From the NCBI GenBank assembly GCA_035709005.1, contig DASTFB010000094.1:1-35007 (forward strand): a DNA stretch of 35,007 nucleotides, given 5' to 3'. Below the pieces are notes generated by a model. It worked only from the letters and a program-made list of their open reading frames with translations. It was not told the DNA's origin and searched no databases. The translations under genes were made by a program, and so were the position numbers. Source of the stretch: Candidatus Methylomirabilota bacterium (GTDB lineage: Bacteria; Methylomirabilota; Methylomirabilia; Rokubacteriales; CSP1-6). Positions 27,263-35,007 of this stretch are shown piece by piece; positions within the stretch are counted from its first letter, which is position 1, and every line of letters starts with the position of its first letter.

Positions 27263-28701
27263 CGCCCCCGGCGGCAATCCTCATCGCCGACGACGAGGAG
27301 AGCCTGCGCTGGGTCCTCGAGCGGGGGCTGCGTCAGACCGGGTACGACGTCACTGCCGTGGCGGACGGCGAGGCGGCCATCCAGGCCTTCGAGGCCGACC
27401 AGTTCGATCTGGTCTTCCTGGACATCCGGATGCCGGGCGTGGACGGCCTGACCGTCCTCGAGCGTCTCAGGGCCATCCGGCCCGATGCCTGCGTCGTGAT
27501 GATGACGGCCCACGGCACCATGGAGACCGCGATCAAGGCCATGCAGCGTGGGGCCTACGACTACCTGACCAAGCCCTTCGATCTCGAAGAGGTCCTGCTG
27601 CTGACCGAACGGGCCCTGACGGCGACCCGCCTGAGCCAGGAGGTGACGAGGCTCCGGCGCGGCCTGGAGGAAGTCCGGGAGTTCAGCGCCCTCATCGGCC
27701 GGCACCCCAGGATGCAGGACGTGTACAAGATCATCGGCCGCATCGCCAGCACCGACGTCACGGTGCTGCTGCGGGGCGAGTCGGGCACGGGCAAGGAGCT
27801 GGTGGCCCGGGCCGTCCACCACTACAGCCGCCGCTCCGGCCGGCCGTTCGTGGCGGTCTCCTGCGCCGCCATTCCCGTGACGCTCCTGGAGTCCGAGATG
27901 TTCGGCCACGAGCGTGGCGCGTTCACCGATGCCAAAGAGCGGCGTCTGGGCAAGGTCGAGCTCGCCCACACCGGGACGCTCTACCTCGACGAGATCGGCG
28001 ACATGCCGCCGGAGCTCCAGAGCAAGCTCCTGCGCGCGCTCCAGGAGCGGGTGATCGAGCGGGTAGGGGGGCGGGAGGCGATTCCCGTGGACGTGCGGGT
28101 CCTGGCCGCCACCCATCGAGATCTGGACGCCCTCATCAAGGACGGGCGCTTCCGCGAGGACCTCTACTACCGCCTGAACGTCGTCACCATCAACCTGCCG
28201 CCGCTGCGCGAGCGCCGGCGGGACATTCCCCTCCTGGTCGAGCACTTCCTGTCCAAGTACGCCGAGGAGCTCGGCGAGCGCGCGATCGCCCCCGAGAGCC
28301 TCGACCGCCTGGTGGGCTACGCCTGGCCGGGCAATGTCCGGGAGCTCGAGAACGTCGTGCAGCGGGCGATGGTCCTGGCCGGGCCCGGGGTCATCCTGCC
28401 CGAGCATCTGCCGATCGGGCCCGTGTCGGCGGCGGCCTCGGTAGCCATGGACGCCTCACTGGAGGACATCATCGAGCGCAAGCTCATGGAGTGTGTGCGG
28501 GGCCTGCGCCACCGGGGGAATGCCAACCTCTACGACCTCATGCTCGGCCTCGTGGAGAAGCCGCTCCTGCGCGCGGTGCTCCGGGAAACCGGCGGCAACC
28601 AGATGCGGGCCGCCCAGATTCTGGGAATCAACCGCAACACCCTGCGCAAGAAGCTCACCGAGCACGGAATCGACCCGGACACGACCGCCGCCGGCGAGTG
28701 A
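27259..28701 (+). CDS. NtrC-like sigma-54-dependent response regulator
   Basis: Transcription activator of 480 residues that opens sigma-54 promoters by ATP hydrolysis. A receiver domain (1-120) has the acidic pair Asp11-Asp12, phospho-acceptor Asp55 and the Lys of LTKPFD. The AAA+ domain has Walker A GESGTGKE at 173-180, the sigma-54 contact loop at 220-225 reading GAFTDA instead of GAFTGA, and Walker B LYLDEIGDMP. A C-terminal Fis-type helix-turn-helix (about 435-475) contains RAAQILGINRNTLRKKL. GTG 27259 overlaps the kinase stop. The target genes are unknown, and no sigma-54 promoter (GG-N10-GC with context) was convincingly seen here. Confidence 0.93.
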   Translation: MTPPAAILIADDEESLRWVLERGLRQTGYDVTAVADGEAAIQAFEADQFDLVFLDIRMPGVDGLTVLERLRAIRPDACVVMMTAHGTMETAIKAMQRGAYDYLTKPFDLEEVLLLTERALTATRLSQEVTRLRRGLEEVREFSALIGRHPRMQDVYKIIGRIASTDVTVLLRGESGTGKELVARAVHHYSRRSGRPFVAVSCAAIPVTLLESEMFGHERGAFTDAKERRLGKVELAHTGTLYLDEIGDMPPELQSKLLRALQERVIERVGGREAIPVDVRVLAATHRDLDALIKDGRFREDLYYRLNVVTINLPPLRERRRDIPLLVEHFLSKYAEELGERAIAPESLDRLVGYAWPGNVRELENVVQRAMVLAGPGVILPEHLPIGPVSAAASVAMDASLEDIIERKLMECVRGLRHRGNANLYDLMLGLVEKPLLRAVLRETGGNQMRAAQILGINRNTLRKKLTEHGIDPDTTAAGE

Positions 28702-28715
28702 CCTCCCGGCGTTTG

Positions 28716-28745
28716 TTGACACGTCCGCGGCGCCCTCCGTATAGT
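28716..28745 (+). promoter_or_regulatory. Near-consensus sigma-70 promoter for the hybrid kinase
   Basis: A perfect -35 (TTGACA, 28716-28721) is followed after 18 bases by TATAGT (28740-28745, five of six). It is the best promoter in the window. Initiation would fall near 28752, about 19 bases before the proposed ATT start at 28771. It shows that the hybrid kinase starts its own transcription unit just after the NtrC-like gene. Confidence 0.7.
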
Positions 28746-28770
28746 TCTCCGCAGACATATTTTCACGCCA

Positions 28771-31700
28771 ATTGACGCCGAGCGTTCGACAGTCCTCGTC
28801 GTAGACGCCAACGCCGACGAGGTCGTCCTGATCCTGGCTGCCTTGAACCGGGCGGGGTTCGAGACGGCGGCCAGCGATCGGTTGGCCGTCGCGCTATCCC
28901 GCCTGGCCGAGCGCCATTTCGACGCCGTGCTGCTCGATCTCGCGCTGCCGGATTCCCAGGGCCTCGAGACGTTCGCCCGCATCCAGGCCGCCGCCGGCGA
29001 GACCGCCATCCTGATTCTCACCGCCCAGGCCGACGACCGCCTGGCCCTGGAAGCCCTCCGCGGCGGAGCCCAGGATTACGTGGACAGCGGTCGTCTGGAC
29101 CCCGCTCTCGTGGTCCGCCGGCTGCGGTACGCCATCGAGCGCCACCGGCTCCGGGCCGAGCTGCTGGCGCTGGCCAAGGTGGGACGGCAGCTCGCCGAGA
29201 CTCTGGACCCGGCGGGGGTCAGCCGCGAGATCGCGGCGAGCACGCGGGCGCTGCTCCGGGCGCGGGCCGCCGCCCTGTACGAGCTCGACGCGACCTCCGG
29301 TCACCTGATCTCCAGGGCGGTCTCGGCGGCGCCGGGGGCCGACGGGGACTGGAGCCCGATCCTGCTGCGGGGTACCGGCCTGCTCGCTGTCGCGCTGGAG
29401 GAGCGGCGCGCCGTGATGTCGGCCGACGTCCTGGAGGATCCCCGGGTGGTCTGCGCCACCGAGGTGCGCAAGCGGATCGCCGCGTCGGCCGATCGCGCGC
29501 TGCTGGCGCTACCCCTCGTCGTCGGCGGCAACGTCATCGGCGCCCTGGGCGTGGCCGACCGGACCGGCCGCGACTTCACCGGGGAGCACGTACGGCTGGC
29601 CCAGACCTTCGCCGACCAGGCGGCCCTGGCCCTGGCCAGCGCCCGCTTCCACGTGGAGACCGAGCGGCGACGCCGGACCGCGGAGAGCCAGGCCGACGTG
29701 GGGCGGCTCATCTCGCGGTCGCTGGACCCGGAGGCCGTCGCCCGCCAGGTGGTGGACAGCATCCGGACCCTGCTCGACGCGCGATCGGCCGTGCTCTACC
29801 GCAAGGACCCGGCGTCGGCCGATCTCCGCGTGCTTGCCCTCTCGGGTGAGTCCGACTCGCTGACCGTGCTCCCCCGGGGCGTCGGCCTGCCCGGGCTGGC
29901 CGTGCGAGAGCAGCAATCGCTGACCAGCGGCAACGTCCTGGCCGATCAGCGGCTGAGCTATCCGCCCGAGGCCCGCGACGCCATCGAGGCGAGCCGGCTG
30001 CGGGCCGCCCTCGCCGTGCCCCTTGTCACCGAGCACGCCGTCGTGGGCGCGCTGGCCGTCGCCGATGGTGGGGGACGCGTGTTCTCCACGGAAGAGATCG
30101 CTCTGGCCCAGGCCTTCGCCGACCAGGCCGCCCTGGTGCTCGAGAACGCGCGCCTCCACGAGGAGACCCAGGAGCGGTTGCGCCAGACCGAGACGCTGCT
30201 GGCGGTGGGCGGCGCCGTCGGCGCCACCCTCGACCTGACGGAGACCGCCCGCCGGGTGGCTCGCGAGCTGGCCCGCGCCCTCGGCGCCGACACGGCAGCC
30301 GTCTACCTGGCCAGCGACGACGGGCAAGCCCTCAGTCCCCTGGCCGGCTATCACATCCCGTCCGGGCTCCTCGAGGAGCTGCGCCACTATCCGGTGCCGT
30401 TCCGCGGGCATGCCTTCGTCGAGGACGCCTGGCAGGACTGCCGGGCGGTCTGGGCTGCCGAGGCGTCCCTGGATCAGCGCATCGACCGGGGCTTGATCAC
30501 CCGGTTCCCCTGCCGCACGCTGCTCTTCGTGCCCATGACGGTGGACGCGTCGGCTGCGGGCGGGCTCTTCGCCGTCTGGTGGCAGCACGCCCGCCAGCTG
30601 GGGCCCGAGGATCTACGCCTGGCCGAAGGCATCGCCAACCAGGCGGCCATCGCCGCGCAGACCAGCCGGCTCTTCGCCCGCGAGCGGGCGGCCCAGCAGA
30701 CCCTGCGGGTCCTCTTCGACGATGCCCCCCTGCCGATGTGCGTGTTCGCCACCGACAGCCTGGAGATCCTGGACGTGAACGCGGCGGCCGTCGCCCGGTA
30801 CGGCTACTCTCGCGAGGAGTTTCGGCGACTGCGGGTGACGGACATCCAGGGGGCCGGGAACGACGGCAGCGCGGACGGCGCGCCCCGCTCGGGCCCTGCC
30901 CGGCACCTCACCAAGGACCGCTCCGTCATCGACGTCGAGGTCGTCGCGCACCCCATCGTGTTCGGCGGGCGCCCGGCGCGGCTGGTGGCCGTCATCGACG
31001 TGACCGCGCGCAACCGGGCCGAGGCCGAGCGCCGGCGTCTCGAGGAGCAGCTGCAGCAGGCGCAGAAGCTGGAGGCGGTGGGCCGGCTGGCCGGCGGCAT
31101 CGCTCACGACTTCAACAACCTGCTCACCGTGGTACGGGGACGGAGTCAGCTGCTCTTGCGTGGGCTCCGGCCCGACGATCGGCTGCGGCCGAGCCTGGAG
31201 ACCATCGACCGCACCGCCGAGCAGGCGGTGGCGCTGACGAGCCGCCTGCTGTCGTTCAGCCGGCGTCCGGTCCAGCAGCCCACGGTCATCGAGCTCAACA
31301 CGATCGTGGGCGGCCTGGAGACCATGCTCCGCCGGGTCATCGGGGAAGACGTCGTGCTCGTCATGGCCCTCGATCCCGCCGCCGGATGCGTCAGGGCCGA
31401 CCCCGCCCAGATCGAGCAGGTCATCGTGAGCCTCGCCGTCAACGCGCGCGATGCCATGCCTCAGGGCGGCCGGCTGACCATCGAGACCACCGCCAGTGAG
31501 GACCACGCCGTCATCACGGTCACCGACACCGGGGTGGGGATGAGCCCCGAGGTCCAGGCCCGTCTCTTCGAGCCGTTCTTCACCACGAAAGAGCGCGGAA
31601 AGGGAATGGGCCTGGGGCTGGCCACCGTGTACACCATCGTTACCCAGGCGGGAGGCCAGGTCACCGTCGTGAGCGAGCCGGGTCGGGGCAGCACGTTCAA

Positions 31701-32139
31701 GACCTTCCTGCCCCGCCTGGGCGACCGGTCTCCGGCGCAGGCCTGGCGGCGGCCGGCCGGGGAATCCCGCGGGACCGAGACGGTGCTGGTGGTGGAGGAC
31801 GAGGAAGGCGTGCGCAACCTCACCCGGGAGATCCTCGCCGACTATGGCTACACGGTGCTCACGGCCGCGGGGCCGAGCGAGGCGCTGGCCCTGGTGGCCC
31901 GGCACGCTGGCCCTATCGATCTCCTCGTGACCGACGTGATCATGCCGGAGATGAGCGGGCTCGACCTGGCCCAGCGACTGCAGGCCGAGCGCGCCGGGTT
32001 GCGCGTCCTCTACATGTCGGGGTACGTCGAGCATCCCGCGCTCGATCAAGCGGCGCTCGACCCGGAGGCGGCGCTGCTCCTCAAGCCGTTCACGGCCGAG
32101 GCCCTGGCCGCCCAGGTTCGGGAGGCCCTGGGCGGCTGA
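28771..32139 (+). CDS. Hybrid sensor histidine kinase (REC-GAFx3-PAS-HisKA-HATPase-REC)
   Basis: Large soluble signalling protein, about 1122 residues if it starts at ATT 28771. Order: receiver (about 8-122, Asp56), three GAF domains (about 131-290, 309-464, 474-634), PAS (about 645-747), HisKA with His779 in GIAHDFNN, HATPase (about 874-983, NARDAM, DTGVGM, GLGLATVYTI), and a second receiver with Asp1055 and Lys1105. The first receiver lacks the conserved Lys (YVDSG where YLVKG is usual) and one acidic-pocket residue, so it may not be phosphorylated normally. No ATG, GTG or TTG lies upstream of its first strand. The first canonical codon is TTG 28843, in the middle of that domain. The membrane-free layout suggests small-molecule, light or redox input through the GAF domains. 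Confidence 0.88.
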   Translation: MDAERSTVLVVDANADEVVLILAALNRAGFETAASDRLAVALSRLAERHFDAVLLDLALPDSQGLETFARIQAAAGETAILILTAQADDRLALEALRGGAQDYVDSGRLDPALVVRRLRYAIERHRLRAELLALAKVGRQLAETLDPAGVSREIAASTRALLRARAAALYELDATSGHLISRAVSAAPGADGDWSPILLRGTGLLAVALEERRAVMSADVLEDPRVVCATEVRKRIAASADRALLALPLVVGGNVIGALGVADRTGRDFTGEHVRLAQTFADQAALALASARFHVETERRRRTAESQADVGRLISRSLDPEAVARQVVDSIRTLLDARSAVLYRKDPASADLRVLALSGESDSLTVLPRGVGLPGLAVREQQSLTSGNVLADQRLSYPPEARDAIEASRLRAALAVPLVTEHAVVGALAVADGGGRVFSTEEIALAQAFADQAALVLENARLHEETQERLRQTETLLAVGGAVGATLDLTETARRVARELARALGADTAAVYLASDDGQALSPLAGYHIPSGLLEELRHYPVPFRGHAFVEDAWQDCRAVWAAEASLDQRIDRGLITRFPCRTLLFVPMTVDASAAGGLFAVWWQHARQLGPEDLRLAEGIANQAAIAAQTSRLFARERAAQQTLRVLFDDAPLPMCVFATDSLEILDVNAAAVARYGYSREEFRRLRVTDIQGAGNDGSADGAPRSGPARHLTKDRSVIDVEVVAHPIVFGGRPARLVAVIDVTARNRAEAERRRLEEQLQQAQKLEAVGRLAGGIAHDFNNLLTVVRGRSQLLLRGLRPDDRLRPSLETIDRTAEQAVALTSRLLSFSRRPVQQPTVIELNTIVGGLETMLRRVIGEDVVLVMALDPAAGCVRADPAQIEQVIVSLAVNARDAMPQGGRLTIETTASEDHAVITVTDTGVGMSPEVQARLFEPFFTTKERGKGMGLGLATVYTIVTQAGGQVTVVSEPGRGSTFKTFLPRLGDRSPAQAWRRPAGESRGTETVLVVEDEEGVRNLTREILADYGYTVLTAAGPSEALALVARHAGPIDLLVTDVIMPEMSGLDLAQRLQAERAGLRVLYMSGYVEHPALDQAALDPEAALLLKPFTAEALAAQVREALGG

Positions 32140-32223
32140 GTCCAGCGCCGAAAGGTTGCAGCGGCCCCGGCCCTGTGTCAGCATTCCCACTCGCCGCCAA
32201 GACCACCAGCCAGGAGCGACAGC

Positions 32224-33156
32224 ATGCGGACCATCACCGTGGGAGCAGCACAGCTCGGCCCCATCGCGCGCCGTGAGTCTCGCAGCGACGTCGTCAAACG
32301 CCTGCTCGCGCTCCTGCACGACGCCAAGGCCCGGGGCTGCGACCTCGTGGTCTTCCCCGAGCTGGCGCTGACGACGTTCTTTCCCCGCTGGTACATGGAA
32401 GACCAGGAGGAGGTGGACCGGTTCTTCGAGCGGGACATGCCCGGGCCGGAAACGCGGCCGCTCTTCGACGAGGCCCGGCGCCTGGGCCTGGGCTTCTGTC
32501 TCGGCTACGCCGAGCTCACCCGCGACAACGGCGCGGTGCACCGTTACAACACCTCGATCCTCGTGGACGAGGCCGGGCAGATCGTCGGCAAGTATCGCAA
32601 GATCCACCTGCCCGGCCACGCCGCCCACGAGCCCTGGCGCCCCTTCCAGCACCTGGAGAAGCGCTACTTCGAGGTCGGCAACCTGGGGTTCGGCGTGTGG
32701 CGGGCCTTCGGCGGCCTTCTCGGCATGTGCATCTGCAACGATCGCCGCTGGCCGGAGACGTACCGCGTGATGGGCTTGCAGGGCGTGGAGATGGTCTTGC
32801 TCGGCTACAACACGCCCGTGCACCATCCGCCGGCGCCCGAGCAGGACGCGCTGTCGAACTTCCACAACAGCCTGGTCATGCAGGCCGGGGCCTACCAGAA
32901 CGGCACCTGGGTGGTGGGCGTGGCCAAGTGCGGCCGCGAGGAAGGCTGCGACATGATCGGCCAGAGCCAGATCGTCGCGCCGTCCGGGGAGACGGTGGCC
33001 ATGGCCACCACGCTGCACGACGAGCTCGTGGTGGCCCGCTGCGACCTCGAGCGTTGCGCCGCCTACAAGACGACCGTGTTCGACTTTGCCCGCCACCGCC
33101 GGCCCGAGCACTACCGGATGATCGTGGAGCGGACAGGAGCGACGCCGCCGGCCTAG
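32224..33156 (+). CDS. Probable N-carbamoyl-D-amino-acid hydrolase (nitrilase superfamily)
   Basis: Carbon-nitrogen hydrolase of 310 residues that probably converts N-carbamoyl-D-amino acids to D-amino acids, CO2 and ammonia. The Glu-Lys-Cys triad is Glu46 (FPELALTTFFPRW), Lys126 (GKYRKIHLPGH) and Cys171 (CICNDRRWPE). Each is one residue below the Agrobacterium enzyme (47/127/172). FQHLEKRYFE, GYNTP, MQAGAYQNG and IVAPSGE also match that subfamily as I recall it. An AGGAG ribosome-binding site lies about 8 bases before the ATG. A hydantoinase or hydantoin racemase would be expected nearby, but none is in the window, so ureide or beta-ureido substrates remain possible. A weak TTGCAG-17-CAGCAT promoter candidate lies at 32156-32184. 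Confidence 0.82.
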   Translation: MRTITVGAAQLGPIARRESRSDVVKRLLALLHDAKARGCDLVVFPELALTTFFPRWYMEDQEEVDRFFERDMPGPETRPLFDEARRLGLGFCLGYAELTRDNGAVHRYNTSILVDEAGQIVGKYRKIHLPGHAAHEPWRPFQHLEKRYFEVGNLGFGVWRAFGGLLGMCICNDRRWPETYRVMGLQGVEMVLLGYNTPVHHPPAPEQDALSNFHNSLVMQAGAYQNGTWVVGVAKCGREEGCDMIGQSQIVAPSGETVAMATTLHDELVVARCDLERCAAYKTTVFDFARHRRPEHYRMIVERTGATPPA

Positions 33157-33170
33157 TCGATCCGTTCTCG

Positions 33171-33179
33171 TGGGATAAT
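33171..33179 (+). promoter_or_regulatory. Possible extended -10 before the small unknown gene
   Basis: TGGGATAAT fits TGn plus five of six -10 bases and lies 15 bases after the hydrolase stop. Initiation near 33186 would leave a short leader containing GAGGGAG before the ATG at 33202. No -35 is visible. Confidence 0.3.
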
Positions 33180-33201
33180 GACGCGCGAGGGAGTCCCCCA
33201 C

Positions 33202-33603
33202 ATGTCGACTGATCCCAGTGCCGCGCAGCTCAAGATGGATCCGGCGAATCTGTATCGCGAGGACTCGTTCACGGATCGCCGGATCGGAACGATCCGGGTG
33301 CTCACGCCCGTCAAGCCCGAGGGCGTGACGGACCCGAGCCGGCGCGTGCTCTACGTCGGCGAGGCCCAGATGCTCACCCCGGCGGGGCCGCTGCCGATCG
33401 CCTTCGAGATCGAGGCCCGCTCACTGGCCGAGGCCATCGACAAGTTCGCGGCCGAGGCCCAGTCCGCCGTGGAGCGGACCATCCGGGAGCTGCAGGAGCT
33501 CCGCCGCGAGGCCTCCTCGGCCATCGTGGTGCCGGACCGGCCGATCCCCGGCCTCGGCGGCCGCGGGCCACGAGGGGGCGGCGGGCTGATCCAGCCGCCC
33601 TGA
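33202..33603 (+). CDS. Small soluble protein of unknown function
   Basis: I do not recognise this 133-residue protein. It has no signal peptide or membrane helix. Residues about 20-75 look like a beta-rich fold (TDRRIGTIRVLTPV, RVLYVGEAQMLTPAGPLPIAFEIEA). Residues about 78-110 form an amphipathic helix rich in Glu, Ala and Arg (AEAIDKFAAEAQSAVERTIRELQELRRE) that could be a coiled coil. The tail is Gly- and Pro-rich. A GAGGGAG ribosome-binding site lies 7 bases before ATG 33202. An ATG at 33178 in the same frame overlaps the -10 candidate and lacks such a site. Base composition and codon use match the neighbours. It converges on the cyclase gene with 6 bases between the stops. Confidence 0.7.
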   Translation: MSTDPSAAQLKMDPANLYREDSFTDRRIGTIRVLTPVKPEGVTDPSRRVLYVGEAQMLTPAGPLPIAFEIEARSLAEAIDKFAAEAQSAVERTIRELQELRREASSAIVVPDRPIPGLGGRGPRGGGGLIQPP

Positions 33604-33609
33604 GCGGCG

Positions 33610-35007
33610 TTACTTCTTGAACTCCTGCTCGAACACGCCGTCCCACTGCTCCGGAGGCGGCGTCTTCTGATAGTGCTCACAGCGTTCGGCCATCGTCCTG
33701 GAGGGGCCGTCCGCCGGCCATAGCGTGAGGGCCTGGGTGAAGAGGGCCAGGGCCTCGTCCCAGACCTGCTGGCGGTAGGCCTCCAGCCCCGCCGCGTACG
33801 AGCGCAACGCCTTCTCCTGCTCGAGCGCGACCGGCACGCCGTGCTTCGCCAGCAGCTCGTAGATGCGCACGGACTGGCTTCGGCCGATCACCCGGACCAT
33901 GTCGACCTCGCGCAGCAGGAACTCGCCCTCCACCAGGCGGGCCGTGTTCTCACCGATGAGGATGTCCGTGCGATACGCCTTGTTCAGCCCTTCCAGCCGC
34001 GAGCCCAGGTTCACCTGGTCCCCGAGCACGCCGTAGGCGAACCGGTACCTGGAGCCCAGGTTGCCGACCAGCATCGGGCCGGAATTGATGCCCGTGCGCG
34101 CCCGCAGGCGCGGGCGCCCCACCGTCGCCCACTCCGCGGCCAGGGCCAGACGCTGCTCGCGCATGGCGAGCGCCGCCGCGCACGCCCGCACGGCGTGGTC
34201 CGGTTGCTCCAGGGGGGCCCCGAAGATCGCCATCAGCTCGTCGCCCACGTACTCCTTGAGCGTGCCCCGATGGATGAAGACCTGCTCGGTGATGCGGTTG
34301 TAGTACTCGCCGAGCATCTCGGCCATCTCCGGCGGGGAGTACCGCTCGGAGTGTGACGTGAAGCCCTCCAGGTCGCAGAACAGCACGGTGAGGACCTTTT
34401 CCTCGCCCCCCAGTTTGAGGCGGCCCGGATCCTTCAGCATCTCCTCGACCACCAGGGGGGCCACGTACTGGCGGAACGTGTCCTTGACCTGTTTCCGCTG
34501 CCGCTGCTCGGTGACGTAGTAGTAGGCCGTCAGGGCCGTGTACGTCCCCGACAGCGTGAGCAGGGGGTAGACCATGTTGAGCCACACGTGGGCGTGGACG
34601 AATAACGCCCGGGCGGCCAGCACGTACAGCGCGAACAGCCCGGCGGCGAACGCGACCCCCTTGATGGGGCTGAGCCGCGGCAAGACGGCCCCCACCACCC
34701 CACCCAGAGTGACGATCGCCAGCACATCGAAGATCCGCGACCACTGGGGCCTGGCCATGAAGCTACGGGTGAGGATGTTCTCGATGACCGACGCGTGAAC
34801 CTCCGTCCCGGGATACAGGGGGCTGAACGGCGTGTTTCGCAGGTCATAGGTGCCCAGGGCGGTGGCCCCGACCAGCACGAGCCGATCCTTGAACGTGCCG
34901 GCGGCCGTACGGCCCTTGAGGATGTCGGTCACGGACACCTGGGCGATCGTCTTCGGCGGACCCAGGTAATTGATGAGGAGCTGTCCGCTCTCGTCGGTGG
35001 GAATGAC
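33610..35007 (-). CDS. CHASE2-domain adenylate/guanylate cyclase, 5' end cut by window
   Basis: Membrane-anchored class III nucleotidyl cyclase. The reading frame stays open to the right edge, so the N-terminus is missing and 465 residues are seen. The visible part starts in the C-terminal half of an extracytoplasmic CHASE2 sensor (VSVTDILKGR, LVLVGATALGTYDLRNTP, PGTEVHASVIENIL). Three membrane helices follow. The catalytic domain has metal-binding aspartates in FCDLEGFT (codon near 34373) and GDELMAIFGAP (codon near 34241), plus GINSGPMLVGNLGS and DQVNLGSRLEG. A TPR-like C-terminal tail (EAYRQQVWDEALALFTQAL) ends it. It probably turns an outside signal into cAMP. Purine specificity is not settled from sequence. 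Confidence 0.9.
   Translation of the reverse strand, partial: VIPTDESGQLLINYLGPPKTIAQVSVTDILKGRTAAGTFKDRLVLVGATALGTYDLRNTPFSPLYPGTEVHASVIENILTRSFMARPQWSRIFDVLAIVTLGGVVGAVLPRLSPIKGVAFAAGLFALYVLAARALFVHAHVWLNMVYPLLTLSGTYTALTAYYYVTEQRQRKQVKDTFRQYVAPLVVEEMLKDPGRLKLGGEEKVLTVLFCDLEGFTSHSERYSPPEMAEMLGEYYNRITEQVFIHRGTLKEYVGDELMAIFGAPLEQPDHAVRACAAALAMREQRLALAAEWATVGRPRLRARTGINSGPMLVGNLGSRYRFAYGVLGDQVNLGSRLEGLNKAYRTDILIGENTARLVEGEFLLREVDMVRVIGRSQSVRIYELLAKHGVPVALEQEKALRSYAAGLEAYRQQVWDEALALFTQALTLWPADGPSRTMAERCEHYQKTPPPEQWDGVFEQEFKK

Noticed and set aside
26189-28701. Assignment of the two-component pair as true nitrogen regulators ntrB/ntrC
   Set aside because: The domain class fits, but no nitrogen gene or sigma-54 target is adjacent, so gene symbols were left empty.
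33610-35007. A toxin, defence or anti-phage role for the cyclase, small protein and hydrolase cluster
   Set aside because: The cyclase has a classic CHASE2 membrane sensor layout and lies on the opposite strand. No effector, nuclease or pore domain accompanies it.

Overview
The window is about 35 kb of very GC-rich, densely packed bacterial chromosome. It is mostly housekeeping genes in long co-directional runs with 4-base stop/start overlaps (ATGA, GTGA, TTGA). The Gram-negative-type division and envelope set (FtsEX, an EnvC-like protein, LspA, TatA), GatCAB, SelB, many sensor kinases, a CHASE2-cyclase and the codon bias together suggest a soil or subsurface lineage such as Candidatus Rokubacteria / Methylomirabilota. 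That placement is inferred from gene style, not from a marker search. No plasmid, phage, insertion sequence, CRISPR array, rRNA or tRNA gene was recognised, and no gene-free stretch exceeds about 160 bases.

Layout. (1) 88-11111, plus strand: selB, tatA, a ROK-family sugar kinase, two polytopic GT-C-like membrane proteins, a secreted DUF4124/retropepsin-like protein, ileS, lspA and an rluD-type pseudouridine synthase. (2) 11248-14487: glmU and glmS, which supply UDP-GlcNAc. (3) 14514-15383, minus strand: a tandem-domain universal stress protein, divergent from the next block. (4) 15536-25013: pcrA/uvrD, gatC, gatA, gatB, ftsE, ftsX, envC-like and ctpA, almost all overlapping or abutting, ending at a strong GC hairpin that looks like a terminator. 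(5) 25084-28701: tsaD, then an NtrB-like kinase and an NtrC-like sigma-54 activator. (6) 28716-33603: a near-consensus sigma-70 promoter, a large hybrid sensor kinase, a probable N-carbamoyl-D-amino-acid hydrolase and a small conserved-looking protein of unknown function. (7) 33610 to the right edge, minus strand: a CHASE2-class III nucleotidyl cyclase cut by the window end.

How the genes work together. Block 4 joins tRNA-dependent amidation (GatCAB) to the FtsEX-EnvC control module for septal peptidoglycan splitting and to a C-terminal processing protease, so translation and division genes are probably co-transcribed. glmUS provides the cell-wall precursor. ileS-lspA is a common bacterial pairing. 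NtrBC, the hybrid kinase and the cyclase are the signalling part.

I did not find a clear new multi-gene system. The most unusual points are small. A palindromic, tandemly repeated element lies in frame at the 5' end of gatB. Two genes (the ROK kinase and the hybrid kinase) have no ordinary start codon where their first domain begins. Several genes at likely transcription-unit starts carry a TAnnAT hexamer 6-12 bases before the start codon and no Shine-Dalgarno sequence, which suggests leaderless or very short-leader mRNAs. The hybrid kinase begins with a receiver domain whose active site is degenerate.
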